Positions 1-6,220 are shown, counted from the first letter of the stretch. The stretch is 9,684 bases of DNA from Treponema sp. (GCA_031273185.1 JAISSG010000090.1:1-9684); one strand, 5' to 3'. Notes: a model not told the origin generated them from the letters alone. Numbers and translations are program-made.

Positions 1-182
1 ATCAAGTCTTTCAAAATTGATGGTTCGGAGATAGCGTCGGCTTTAGCGATCGTGTGAAGTTATAGGCAAGTATTTCCCAGGAAAAATTGGCTGAAGCTCG
101 TGAACAGGTACCAGCTATATTGGATTAAAAGAAATCTATTTTGTTGCTTCTTGAAAAAGATTATGGATAATATTTTGCATGA
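1..182. other. AT-rich flank, no supported gene
   Basis: This stretch is clearly more AT-rich than the genes beside it. On the plus strand, frame 1 is open from the window edge to a TGA at 55-57, and frame 3 is open from 66 to a TAA at 126-128, reading ISQEKLAEAREQVPAILD at its end. Neither has a visible start with a ribosome binding site. They could be remnants of one frameshifted gene entering from the left, but this cannot be shown. On the minus strand it is the 3' flank of the yaiI-family gene. A short AT-only hairpin (ATTAT-CC-ATAAT) followed by CTTTTTC is a poor terminator candidate. Confidence 0.3.
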
Positions 183-653
183 TTAATGATGTGAGATTCC
201 CTGCATTTTAAGTAGCCTGGTAAGCTGGCGGTCGAGGCTGTCGGCGAACAGCTTGCGCGCCTTGGGGCCGTAGCCTGCCGTCCGCTGTACGCCCATGCCG
301 TTTTCAGCGAGGCCCACGGTAAAGTCCCGCAGGGATAGCAGTTCGTTGATGCTGTCCTGGGTGAAGGCCCGCCCCCGGTCGTCAATCACCGAAACGCCCT
401 TGCCCAGAAGCCGCTTTGCCAGCGCCAGGTCCCGGCTGACGGCAAGGTCGCCCGGCTCGGCAAGCTCCACGAGGCGGTCGTCGGCGGCGTTTTCCCCCGC
501 CGGGCATACCTCCATGCTGGCACTTTCCCCGCCTATCCCCGGTATGGGTCTGTTCGCGGCGAATACCGCCTGAATTCCCCGGCGGCGGGCGGCACGGAGG
601 GACAATTCCCGCGCATCCTTCGGGCAGGAGTCGGCATCAACGAGGAGCTTCAT
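183..653 (-). CDS. yaiI: YaiI/YqxD family (UPF0178, DUF188) protein
   Basis: A 156-residue cytosolic protein of the YaiI/YqxD (UPF0178) family, whose biochemical role is unknown to me; the fold is generally considered PIN/NYN-like. Visible family marks are the N-terminal VDADSCPK (residues 5-12), an acidic ADDRLVELAEPGDLAVSRD segment in the middle, and an RGRAFT..SINELLSLRDF region after it. Length fits the family (about 150). The start is taken as the ATG at 653, which overlaps the manA stop as ATGA; an in-frame TTG at 668 would add five residues not typical of the family. There is no good Shine-Dalgarno, which fits translational coupling to manA. It is the last gene of the minus-strand operon. 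Confidence 0.88.
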   Translation of the reverse strand: MKLLVDADSCPKDARELSLRAARRRGIQAVFAANRPIPGIGGESASMEVCPAGENAADDRLVELAEPGDLAVSRDLALAKRLLGKGVSVIDDRGRAFTQDSINELLSLRDFTVGLAENGMGVQRTAGYGPKARKLFADSLDRQLTRLLKMQGISHH

Positions 654-1879
654 GGCGTGCCGGGACAAGACGCGGCGTAGAGGGTGAAATTTCCCCTCAG
701 TGTGAGGCCGTCGCCGGAAGGGACAAACGCCGATTCCCCCTGCCGCAGAGCCATGTGCACGCCGTCGCCGGAAAAAACCGCCTCCCCCTCGGTGACTATG
801 CAGATTGAGGCGCCTTGAACAGCAAAATCCGCCACGCCGCCCTGGCCGCGAATCACCGACAGGGAAAATTCTTCGCAGGGTGCCGGATAGGTAAAGCAGG
901 AAAGGGCCGTGTCCGGCCTGATAACCTGCGGCTTTGAGGGGCTAAAATCCAGCGCCTTGATCAGTTCGGGAACATCGACGTGCTTGCCGGTAAGCCCCCC
1001 GCGCAGCACGTTGTCGGAGTTGGCCATCAGCTCGATGCCAAAGCCGCGGAAGTAGGAATGAAGTGTCCCGGTTTTCAGGAAGATCGCCTCGCCCGGCTCA
1101 AGGCGAAAGACGTTGAGGTACAGGGGCGAGATCGCCGCCGGATCGCCGGGGTGCAGGCGGGCAAAATGCCGCATAAATTCCCACTCAATGGGGAATGGGG
1201 AATGGGGAATGGGGAGTGGGGGTTCCCGAATCGAAAGGATATATTCGGTAAGCGCCTCCCGCGCCGCCGGGGAAAGACCAAACAGCGCGGCCATAAAATT
1301 CCGCAACACCGAAGCCGCCTCGCTCGCCATAAGTGCCTGTTCCAGCGGGGCAAGGCTTTCCCGCAGGGAGGCTGGGGCAAGCTCCAAAAATTCGGCAAGG
1401 AGCCGCCTTGTTTCTGCGGGACTGCGAAAGCCGCACATGCCGGCAAAGGGCGTAAGCGCCACGATCAGTTCCGGCTTGTGGTTTGCATCCTTGTAGCTGC
1501 GGTTCGGCGCGTCCAGCGGCAGCCCTGCGCTGTTTTCCCTCTCGTAGCCCTCGCGCGCCTGGGCCAGGTTAGGGTGGGCCTGGATGGAAAGCGGCTTTTC
1601 GGCGGCGAGGAGCTTGAACAGGAAGGGAAGGGTGCCGTACTTCTGCGCGGTCTTCTCGCCAAGATAACGCCGGGTGTCTGCGGCGATAAACTCCCCAAGG
1701 CTGGCCTCGGCGGCAGTTTCGGGAAGGCTGATCATTGAGGGCGAGGCTGGATGGCAGCCCATCCAGAGTTCAGCCCAGGGGCGTCCGTCGCCGGGCACGC
1801 CCAGCAACCGGGGGATACAATCGGGGGAACCCCACTCGTAATGCCTGATTTTGTTGCGAAGTTTGTACAGTTCTGCCAT
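650..1879 (-). CDS. manA: Mannose-6-phosphate isomerase, class I
   Basis: Type I phosphomannose isomerase (EC 5.3.1.8), zinc-dependent, interconverting mannose-6-phosphate and fructose-6-phosphate in the cytosol. The 409-residue protein shows AELWMGCHPASPS (36-48), PLSIQAHPN (96-104), DANHKPEL (131-138), the cupin segment LEPGEAIFLKTGTLHSY (260-276) and NVLRGGLTGKHVDVPEL (290-306). By comparison with the E. coli enzyme the zinc ligands are Q100, H102, E137 and H274, and the catalytic arginine is R293. The spacing between E137 and H274 is about 16 residues longer than in E. coli, and the repeat-encoded PPLPIPHSPFPI (residues 220-231) lies in that interval. The start is the ATG at 1879, overlapping the zapA stop as TGATG; a TTG one codon earlier is the alternative. 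No strong Shine-Dalgarno is seen, so re-initiation after zapA is likely. Confidence 0.95.
   Translation of the reverse strand: MAELYKLRNKIRHYEWGSPDCIPRLLGVPGDGRPWAELWMGCHPASPSMISLPETAAEASLGEFIAADTRRYLGEKTAQKYGTLPFLFKLLAAEKPLSIQAHPNLAQAREGYERENSAGLPLDAPNRSYKDANHKPELIVALTPFAGMCGFRSPAETRRLLAEFLELAPASLRESLAPLEQALMASEAASVLRNFMAALFGLSPAAREALTEYILSIREPPLPIPHSPFPIEWEFMRHFARLHPGDPAAISPLYLNVFRLEPGEAIFLKTGTLHSYFRGFGIELMANSDNVLRGGLTGKHVDVPELIKALDFSPSKPQVIRPDTALSCFTYPAPCEEFSLSVIRGQGGVADFAVQGASICIVTEGEAVFSGDGVHMALRQGESAFVPSGDGLTLRGNFTLYAASCPGTP
1187..1221 (+). repeat. Heptanucleotide tandem repeat inside manA
   Basis: Five tandem units of AATGGGG on the plus strand: four perfect (1187-1214) and a fifth with one change (AGTGGGG, 1215-1221). 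The unit length is not a multiple of three. The coding strand is the minus strand (CCCCATT units), and the repeat encodes a proline-rich loop in ManA. All three minus frames are open through the repeat. Loss or gain of one unit would move translation into frames that stop at about 1185 or 1075, both before the zinc ligand H274. Similar CCCCATT-type heptamer repeats are, from memory, common in filamentous cyanobacteria. Confidence 0.95.
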
Positions 1880-2280
1880 CAATCAAACGGATTTACTTTT
1901 TCCATCGCCTGATCGATGCAGGCTATGAGGTTTTGCGTGATACGGCTGAGTTCGCGCTCCTCCCCATCCCTCTGCACCCCGGCGTTGGCCTGGTCCTCTT
2001 CGACTTGCAGTTTTATTTTGTTGATCTCGTCGCAGAGCAGAAACCCGGTGAGGATCGCCACTTTGAGCGGGTCTTTCATTCCCGAGATGCCCTGGGTGTT
2101 TACGACGGCGGCCCGGTACTGCGCCAGCACCTCGTCCAGGTACTCGGGGGCCTCGCTCGCCGTTATGGAAAAGCTGGCGCCAAGGACATCGATGAGAAGA
2201 TCGTGGGGGCCGCCTTTCGGCCCTGGCTGGTATTGGGGAGGAGAATCTTCGGTCACAGTTTCCGGCAGCGGCTCATTCAC
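1879..2280 (-). CDS. zapA: Cell division protein ZapA
   Basis: ZapA-family protein (133 residues), which in other bacteria binds FtsZ and cross-links Z-ring protofilaments at mid-cell. After a proline-rich N-terminal extension (residues 1-27) comes the ZapA head, LLIDVLGASFSITASEAPEYL. A DPLKVAILTGFLLCDEINK segment follows, then a charged helix likely to form a coiled coil (about 85-125). The start is the GTG at 2280, with GAGGA at 2293-2289 eight bases upstream in the 15-base gap after the ZapB-like gene. The stop is shared with the manA start (TGATG). It sits directly after a ZapB-like gene, which supports the assignment. Confidence 0.85.
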   Translation of the reverse strand: MNEPLPETVTEDSPPQYQPGPKGGPHDLLIDVLGASFSITASEAPEYLDEVLAQYRAAVVNTQGISGMKDPLKVAILTGFLLCDEINKIKLQVEEDQANAGVQRDGEERELSRITQNLIACIDQAMEKVNPFD

Positions 2281-2295
2281 GACCGTTTTCCTCGC

Positions 2296-2802
2296 TTAGA
2301 AAATGTCCAGCTCTCCGTCTTTTTCCGCCGGGCTGTCGTCTGCTGCCGCCGGATTGTCCGCCGGATTATCCGCCGTGTCTTCCAGGGGATCGGGAATGTC
2401 GGTAGCGGGTTCTTCGGTAGAGGGTATCTCAAAGCATATCTTCCCGTCGCCCGCCGTGTCCGCCGCCCTTTTCTGCGACCTGGCCTCTCTTGCCGAGGCC
2501 TTTGCGCCGGCAGCGCCGGTGCCAGCGGATTTGTCTCGCAGGCTCTTTTCTACCGTTTCCTCGAACTGGTTCAGCCTGTTTAGCGCGGCAAGAATCGAAT
2601 CCTCGATCCTTGCCTGATCTTCCCTGAAACGCATGGCAAGACCCTCAAGCTCGTCAATCCGCCTCTGATAGGTTTCCAGCCCTGCTTGCAGTTCCGCTTC
2701 TTTTCTTTGCAGATCGGCATTTTCTTTGGAAAGCTGATCGATATAATCGATTGCCTTGGCGACCTTTGCTTCCAGCAGTTTGACTTGCTCAAGGTTTATC
2801 AT
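2296..2802 (-). CDS. zapB: ZapB-like coiled-coil cell division protein
   Basis: A 168-residue protein. Residues 1-90 form one long heptad-patterned coiled coil starting MINLEQVKLLEAKVAKAID, close in pattern to E. coli ZapB (LEVFEKLEAKVQQAIDTI, recalled from memory). ZapB binds ZapA and links the Z-ring to the chromosome terminus region. Unlike the roughly 80-residue E. coli protein, this one has a basic/alanine-rich stretch (about 95-120), then a low-complexity acidic Ala-Asp-Pro tail ending in GELDIF. The start is the ATG at 2802, one base after the rplT stop; a reading frame extending upstream to 2880 only overlaps rplT and is rejected. Adjacency to zapA strengthens the call. It could alternatively be another coiled-coil divisome protein. 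Confidence 0.7.
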   Translation of the reverse strand: MINLEQVKLLEAKVAKAIDYIDQLSKENADLQRKEAELQAGLETYQRRIDELEGLAMRFREDQARIEDSILAALNRLNQFEETVEKSLRDKSAGTGAAGAKASAREARSQKRAADTAGDGKICFEIPSTEEPATDIPDPLEDTADNPADNPAAADDSPAEKDGELDIF

Positions 2803-2803
2803 G

Positions 2804-3163
2804 CTATGCCCCCAGCGCGGTTTTTGCTTTGGCGACGACGGCCTTGAAAGCCTGGCTGTCTTCCACGGCGAGATGGGCAAGGGCCTTTCGGTTGATGACG
2901 ACCCCCGCCTTGTCCAGCCCGGCGATAAGCCGGGAATAGGAAAGCCCTTCCTCGCGGCAGGCGGCGTTGATCCTGATGATCCACAGCTTGCGGAATTCGC
3001 CTTTCCGGTCGCGCCGGTCGCGGTAGGCGTAGGACAGCGCCTTGGTTACTGCGTCTTTTGCCGTCTTGTAGTTCGAGCGCCTGCGCCCCCAGAACCCCTT
3101 TGCCCGCTTGAGTATCTTTTTGCGGTGTTCCTTTCGTTTGGAACCGTCTACTGCTCTTGACAT
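2804..3163 (-). CDS. rplT: 50S ribosomal protein L20
   Basis: L20 (119 residues), an early assembly protein of the 50S subunit that binds 23S rRNA. The usual features are present: a basic N-terminus ([19 protein letters not shown]), the central [22 protein letters not shown] motif split over residues 56-78, and the C-terminal ALAHLAVED. Length is normal. The ATG at 3163 is preceded by AGAGG eight bases upstream. In several bacteria L20 represses its own operon by binding the mRNA; no 23S-like L20 site was recognised here beyond the infC leader hairpin. It is the third gene of the infC-rpmI-rplT set. Confidence 0.98.
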   Translation of the reverse strand: MSRAVDGSKRKEHRKKILKRAKGFWGRRRSNYKTAKDAVTKALSYAYRDRRDRKGEFRKLWIIRINAACREEGLSYSRLIAGLDKAGVVINRKALAHLAVEDSQAFKAVVAKAKTALGA

Positions 3164-3207
3164 CTTTTTAACCTCTACTCTGATTAAACATGATTGCCAG
3201 ACTGCCG

Positions 3208-3414
3208 CTAACCATAGGGCAGCATCTGCTTCCTGATCGCCGGGACATTGTCATCGGACAGAATCCCCGCATGGCGTAGGTTTCGTTTCCGCTTTGCCGA
3301 CTTCTTGGTCAGAATGTGGCGAAGGTTCTGCTTTTTGTACTTTACCTTGCCAGTGCCGGTAAAGCTGAAGCGCTTTGCCGCGCTTTTTTTGGTCTTCATC
3401 TTGATCTTGGGCAT
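3208..3414 (-). CDS. rpmI: 50S ribosomal protein L35
   Basis: L35 (68 residues), a small highly basic 50S protein. The start [17 protein letters not shown] and the middle [17 protein letters not shown] are diagnostic. The ATG at 3414 has a TTGAGG Shine-Dalgarno eight bases upstream, within the 19-base gap after infC. A 44-base gap separates it from rplT. Confidence 0.98.
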   Translation of the reverse strand: MPKIKMKTKKSAAKRFSFTGTGKVKYKKQNLRHILTKKSAKRKRNLRHAGILSDDNVPAIRKQMLPYG

Positions 3415-3433
3415 ACCGTTAACCTCAACATAG

Positions 3434-3952
3434 CTATTTTTTGGACTTGGGGCTGAGTACCATGGACATGAACCTGCCTTCCATCGCAGGGGGCTTGTCC
3501 ATCACGTATTCTCCCTCTATTCGCGCAAGAACGTCTTTCAGGACATCGTGTCCCAGCTCGGTGTGGGCAAGCTCGCGGCCCCTGAAACGGATCGTCACCT
3601 TGACCTTGTTGCCCTCGGCAAGAAATTCCTTGACGTGCTTCGACTTGAAATCAAGATCGTGGTCATCGATCTTCGGTTGCATCCTGATTTCCTTGAGCTT
3701 AAGGAGCTTCTGCTTCTTTTTTGAATCCCGAACTTTTTTCTCGTTCTCGAATTTGAACTTGCCGTAATCCAGGATTTTTACCACCGGCGGGACTGCCTGG
3801 GGCGCAACCTCCACCAGATCCAGGCCCGCTTCCTGAGCGATTTCAAGCGCTTCCGTGGTCGTCATGATCCCCTGGCGTTTGTCTCCGTCCTGGATGAGAC
3901 GGACTTCCCGCACCCGAATCTGCTCATTAATCCGTAAATCCTTATCCGACAA
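3434..3952 (-). CDS. infC: Translation initiation factor IF-3
   Basis: IF-3 (172 residues) keeps 30S subunits free and checks start-codon pairing. Family signatures are [14 protein letters not shown] at the N-terminus, [26 protein letters not shown] in the N-domain, the lysine-rich linker [14 protein letters not shown], and the C-domain [16 protein letters not shown]. The start is a TTG at 3952, preceded by AGGAGG (3962-3957) four bases upstream; no ATG or GTG fits as well. A rare start codon is what IF-3 autoregulation uses in E. coli (AUU), so the TTG may be regulatory. Promoter and leader hairpin are listed separately. Confidence 0.97.
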   Translation of the reverse strand: MSDKDLRINEQIRVREVRLIQDGDKRQGIMTTTEALEIAQEAGLDLVEVAPQAVPPVVKILDYGKFKFENEKKVRDSKKKQKLLKLKEIRMQPKIDDHDLDFKSKHVKEFLAEGNKVKVTIRFRGRELAHTELGHDVLKDVLARIEGEYVMDKPPAMEGRFMSMVLSPKSKK

Positions 3953-3962
3953 CTGACCTCCT
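3950..3962 (-). promoter_or_regulatory. Strong Shine-Dalgarno with TTG start of infC
   Basis: AGGAGG at 3962-3957, a four-base spacer TCAG, then TTG at 3952-3950. A near-perfect Shine-Dalgarno paired with a weak start codon decides this start and suits discrimination by IF-3 itself. Confidence 0.75.
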
Positions 3963-3970
3963 CATGAAAC

Positions 3971-4002
3971 TATGCCTCGCCTCACGGGGAGAGGCCGGCA
4001 TA
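3971..4002 (-). promoter_or_regulatory. infC leader hairpin at the predicted mRNA 5' end
   Basis: On the minus strand TATGCC (4002-3997) pairs with GGCATA (3976-3971), and inside it GCCTC (3995-3991) pairs with GAGGC (3983-3979). The loop is seven bases, with a one-by-two internal loop between the stems: 11 base pairs in all. It begins almost exactly at the transcription start expected from the promoter and ends eight bases before the infC Shine-Dalgarno. It could protect the 5' end or be an operon control element (L20 or IF-3 mediated); the pairing is seen, the role is inferred. Confidence 0.6.
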
Positions 4003-4008
4003 CGGGGT

Positions 4009-4038
4009 ATTTTACCAAATTTCTGCGGTTTGTGTCTA
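4009..4038 (-). promoter_or_regulatory. Promoter of the infC-rpmI-rplT-zapB-zapA-manA operon
   Basis: A sigma-70-type pair on the minus strand: TAGACA at 4038-4033, an 18-base spacer, and TAAAAT at 4014-4009. The expected transcription start is near 4002, giving a leader of about 50 bases before the infC TTG. Confidence 0.6.
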
Positions 4039-4159
4039 GGGCGCCGCTGGCTTTGCGCTATCGTTTTGGCGCAGGCAACGTAACAGGAGGCACGCTTTTT
4101 GGCTAACGTTTTATCTTGCCAGCGCCTCTGCGCGTAACTCTTCTTCGAACTCACGTTAC
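4015..4159. other. Spacer with degenerate GC-rich repeats
   Basis: This lies between the AI-2E permease stop and the infC -10 element, and overlaps the -35 element. No gene or U-tract terminator is seen. Several related words recur: CGCTGGC (4045-4051) and its complement GCCAGCG (4119-4125), AACGTAAC, GCTAACG and ACGTTAC, and GGCGCAGGC against GCGCCTCTGCGCG. The look is that of a decayed intergenic repeat of the GCGCAGAGGCGC type seen in many bacterial genomes. An open frame crosses it on the minus strand but has no family resemblance or start signal. Confidence 0.35.
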
Positions 4160-5257
4160 CTACGTTTCGGCTTTCTCCTGGCCCGTTTTTTTCGCATGAA
4201 CCGATTTCCGCGAGCCCAGTAATATCGAAACGGGTTCCATTATGGGGATGTTTTCGCACACGATTTTTATGCTGACCGTCATGGGAACCGCCAAAACCAT
4301 GCCGGCAAATCCCCACAGATAGCCCCAGATTGCCAGCGAAACAAGAATCATCAGCGGCGATATTCCCACATGATCGCCGATAATTTTTGGGTCCAATATG
4401 TTTCCAAGGATTATATTCACTCCCAAAACAATGGCGACCACAATGATTACCGGGGTCGGGTCGGGCCAGAACTGAACAAGCGCGAACAGGGATATGACGA
4501 CACCGGCGACAATGCTGCCCAGGGTGGGGATGAAATTCAGGAAAAACTGCATAACGCCCCAGACAACGGCAAATTCAAGCCCGACAAGGGAAAACGCGAC
4601 GACAAAGATAAGGCCGTTGGCCAGGGAAATCAGAAATTTTGCCGCCAAATACCGGCTAACCTGGTTCATCAGGTCGTGGCCCATCCGGTTGATGCGATCG
4701 GAACGGTCCTCAAAAGCGGCTTCCAGTTTCTCCCTGAAGTAGCTTGCCTCCAGCAGCAGGAACGCCACGAAGATCACCACGATAAGGGCGTTCGAGACGA
4801 ATTTCAAAAAGATGCTGGAGAACGAAAAGGTAAAACTGTACACCCAGTTGCGTATCCCCAACTGTCCCCAGAGGTTCTCCCAGAAGCTCAGGCTCTCGTC
4901 GTAGGGAAGCTGGAACATGCGGGCCGCCCAGATATACACCTCGGTAAAACGGTTTTCGTATTTCGGGTACTGGGCGACTATCATCCTTCCCGACGTGAAC
5001 AGCACCATCCCGAAAACCCACAGGAAAGCAGCCATGATGACGATTATCAGCAGGACGGAGAGGAAGCGCGGGCAGCGGACCTTGTCCAGCCCCTTTACCA
5101 GCGGGTACATCACAAAGGCGAGCAGCACGGCAATGGTAAAGGGCAGGATCACCGACGAGGCGATTTTCAGCACCGCCCCGGCGAAAAAGCAGCAGATGAA
5201 GACCATCATAAAAAAATTGGCACGGCCTGAGTTAAAGCCCTGGGGTATGGTTTTCAC
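4160..5257 (-). CDS. AI-2E/PerM (UPF0118) family membrane permease
   Basis: A 365-residue polytopic inner-membrane protein of the AI-2E transporter family (PF01594, YdiK/PerM/TqsA-like). Members are proposed exporters of autoinducer-2 or act as ion antiporters; substrate cannot be told from sequence. Hydrophobic helices lie near residues 15-50 and 65-90, and again from about 150. Family motifs are FFLNFIPTLGSIVAGVV (about 238-254) and the C-terminal DHVGISPLMILVSLAIWG followed by GFAGMVLAVPMTV. The soluble segment between helices (about 90-145) is typical. The start is the GTG at 5257; no Shine-Dalgarno stands before it, but a promoter lies so close that a leaderless mRNA is likely. The nearest ATG pair (residues 17-18) also lacks a Shine-Dalgarno. 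Confidence 0.9.
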   Translation of the reverse strand: MKTIPQGFNSGRANFFMMVFICCFFAGAVLKIASSVILPFTIAVLLAFVMYPLVKGLDKVRCPRFLSVLLIIVIMAAFLWVFGMVLFTSGRMIVAQYPKYENRFTEVYIWAARMFQLPYDESLSFWENLWGQLGIRNWVYSFTFSFSSIFLKFVSNALIVVIFVAFLLLEASYFREKLEAAFEDRSDRINRMGHDLMNQVSRYLAAKFLISLANGLIFVVAFSLVGLEFAVVWGVMQFFLNFIPTLGSIVAGVVISLFALVQFWPDPTPVIIVVAIVLGVNIILGNILDPKIIGDHVGISPLMILVSLAIWGYLWGFAGMVLAVPMTVSIKIVCENIPIMEPVSILLGSRKSVHAKKTGQEKAET

Positions 5258-5266
5258 GTCAGGGAC

Positions 5267-5295
5267 ATTATCCTACAAATAGCCGGTTTGGGCAA
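5267..5295 (-). promoter_or_regulatory. Promoter of the AI-2E family permease
   Basis: On the minus strand TTGCCC (5295-5290), a 17-base spacer, and GATAAT (5272-5267). Only nine bases separate the -10 from the GTG start, so the transcript would begin within a few bases of the start codon. Confidence 0.6.
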
Positions 5296-5309
5296 TCTCG
5301 AAACCGGCT
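5281..5309. promoter_or_regulatory. Perfect 9-bp inverted repeat flanking the permease -35 (operator candidate)
   Basis: AGCCGGTTT (5281-5289) and AAACCGGCT (5301-5309) are perfect complements separated by 11 bases. The -35 hexamer of the minus-strand permease promoter falls in the gap at 5290-5295. One arm overlaps the spacer between -35 and -10. No U-tract follows on either strand, which argues against a terminator and for a binding site of a dimeric regulator. Confidence 0.5.
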
Positions 5310-5379
5310 GTTCCGGGCCGCCGGGGGCGTTTTCCCAGCCCTGGACACCGACCTGCATGAGATTTTTCCCCACACCCCA

Positions 5380-5388
5380 TGCTATAAT
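5380..5388 (+). promoter_or_regulatory. Extended -10 promoter of the ribF-like gene
   Basis: TGC followed by a perfect TATAAT (5383-5388) is an extended -10 element. No convincing -35 is seen 16-18 bases upstream. Only seven bases lie between it and the ATG at 5396, so transcription should start at or next to the start codon. Confidence 0.6.
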
Positions 5389-5395
5389 TCCCGCG

Positions 5396-6220
5396 ATGCA
5401 AATAATCGAATGGCCGGAATTTCTTGCGGCAGCCCTGCCCCTGGAAGGGAAGCCCTCCGCCATAACCGTCGGCGTCTTTGACGGAGTGCATCGGGGGCAC
5501 GCGGCCTTAATCGAGCGCGTCGTTTCACAAAAAGAATACGCCGCCGCGCCGCGCGCCATGCCGGTGGTGATTACCTTTATCCAAAGCCACCACAAAAAAG
5601 CCCGCAGCGACAGGAAATATCCGGGGGACATTGTAAGTTTCCGGCAAAAGATGGCTATCTTTGAGAGCCTTGGCGTATCCGTCACCATAGTAGTCGAGTT
5701 TTCGGAATCGTTCAGGCGGATGGGCGGGCTGGAGTTTTTGCGGATTCTGCAAGAGCGCGCCAGCATGGGATTCATGGCGGTGGGGGGCGATTTCCGCTGC
5801 GGCTACCAGTTGGACACCGATGCTTCCGCGATACCGGCATTCAACGCCCGGCGGAATATCCCAACCTGCATCGTGCAGCCCCTGAAGGAAGGCGGCGAGC
5901 CGATTAGCTCAAGCCAGATCCGCGCCGGCATCTGCCGGGGCAAACTGGGCGAGGCGGCGGCGATGCTTGGCCGCCCTTTCACGATTGATCTCGCCGGGGC
6001 CTCCGTTTCTTCCGTTGGCAGCGGCGTTGCATACGACATCGCCGGCCAGGGGCGGATCCTGCCGCCGCCGGGAAAATACCCGGTTGTGCTTATCGGCAAA
6101 AACGGCGATCGGAGCGACGGGATGGCGGCTGAAATTCAGGTTGCAGGGGGAAGCATAGTGATAAGCGGGGATGCAATCGACGGCGGCGCTGGCTGGGAGT
6201 ACGTTGAGGTTTTGGCTTAA
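5396..6220 (+). CDS. FAD synthetase (RibF N-terminal domain) family protein lacking a normal riboflavin kinase domain
   Basis: A 274-residue protein whose first 195 residues match the FAD-synthetase (FMN adenylyltransferase) nucleotidyltransferase domain of RibF. Visible are GVFDGVHRGH (26-35), EFSESFRRMGGLEFL (101-115), VGGDFRCGYQ (129-138) and ISSSQIRAGICRGKL (170-184) leading to MLGRPF. The usual TFDPHP is replaced by TFIQSHH. Normal RibF then has a flavokinase barrel with a PTAN motif and a catalytic glutamate; here only about 80 residues follow, with a fragment like its first strands (GRILPPPGKYPVVLIG, 219-234) and no PTAN. It probably makes FAD from FMN, or has changed substrate. The ATG at 5396 is chosen because family similarity begins there; a frame opening at 5288 lies over the control region. 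There is no Shine-Dalgarno. Confidence 0.82.
   Translation: MQIIEWPEFLAAALPLEGKPSAITVGVFDGVHRGHAALIERVVSQKEYAAAPRAMPVVITFIQSHHKKARSDRKYPGDIVSFRQKMAIFESLGVSVTIVVEFSESFRRMGGLEFLRILQERASMGFMAVGGDFRCGYQLDTDASAIPAFNARRNIPTCIVQPLKEGGEPISSSQIRAGICRGKLGEAAAMLGRPFTIDLAGASVSSVGSGVAYDIAGQGRILPPPGKYPVVLIGKNGDRSDGMAAEIQVAGGSIVISGDAIDGGAGWEYVEVLA

Noticed and set aside
1187..1221. Reading the heptamer array as a CRISPR or other spacer-bearing array
   Set aside because: Units are directly adjacent with no spacers; it is a simple tandem repeat.
980..1738. A plus-strand frame of 252 codons opposite manA
   Set aside because: manA has all catalytic motifs in the other strand; the antisense product has no recognisable domain.
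4141..4160. TTCGAA near the permease stop, resembling a tRNA T-loop
   Set aside because: The flanking bases do not pair into a T-arm and no anticodon arm or acceptor stem can be drawn on either strand.
3942..4316. A minus-strand frame covering the spacer upstream of infC
   Set aside because: It overlaps the permease end and the infC promoter and hairpin in a different frame; the product is basic and compositionally biased, with no Shine-Dalgarno.
4370..5230. A plus-strand frame of 286 codons opposite the AI-2E family permease
   Set aside because: Shadow of the permease codons (Gln/Asp/His-rich complement of hydrophobic codons); no start signal and no domain.
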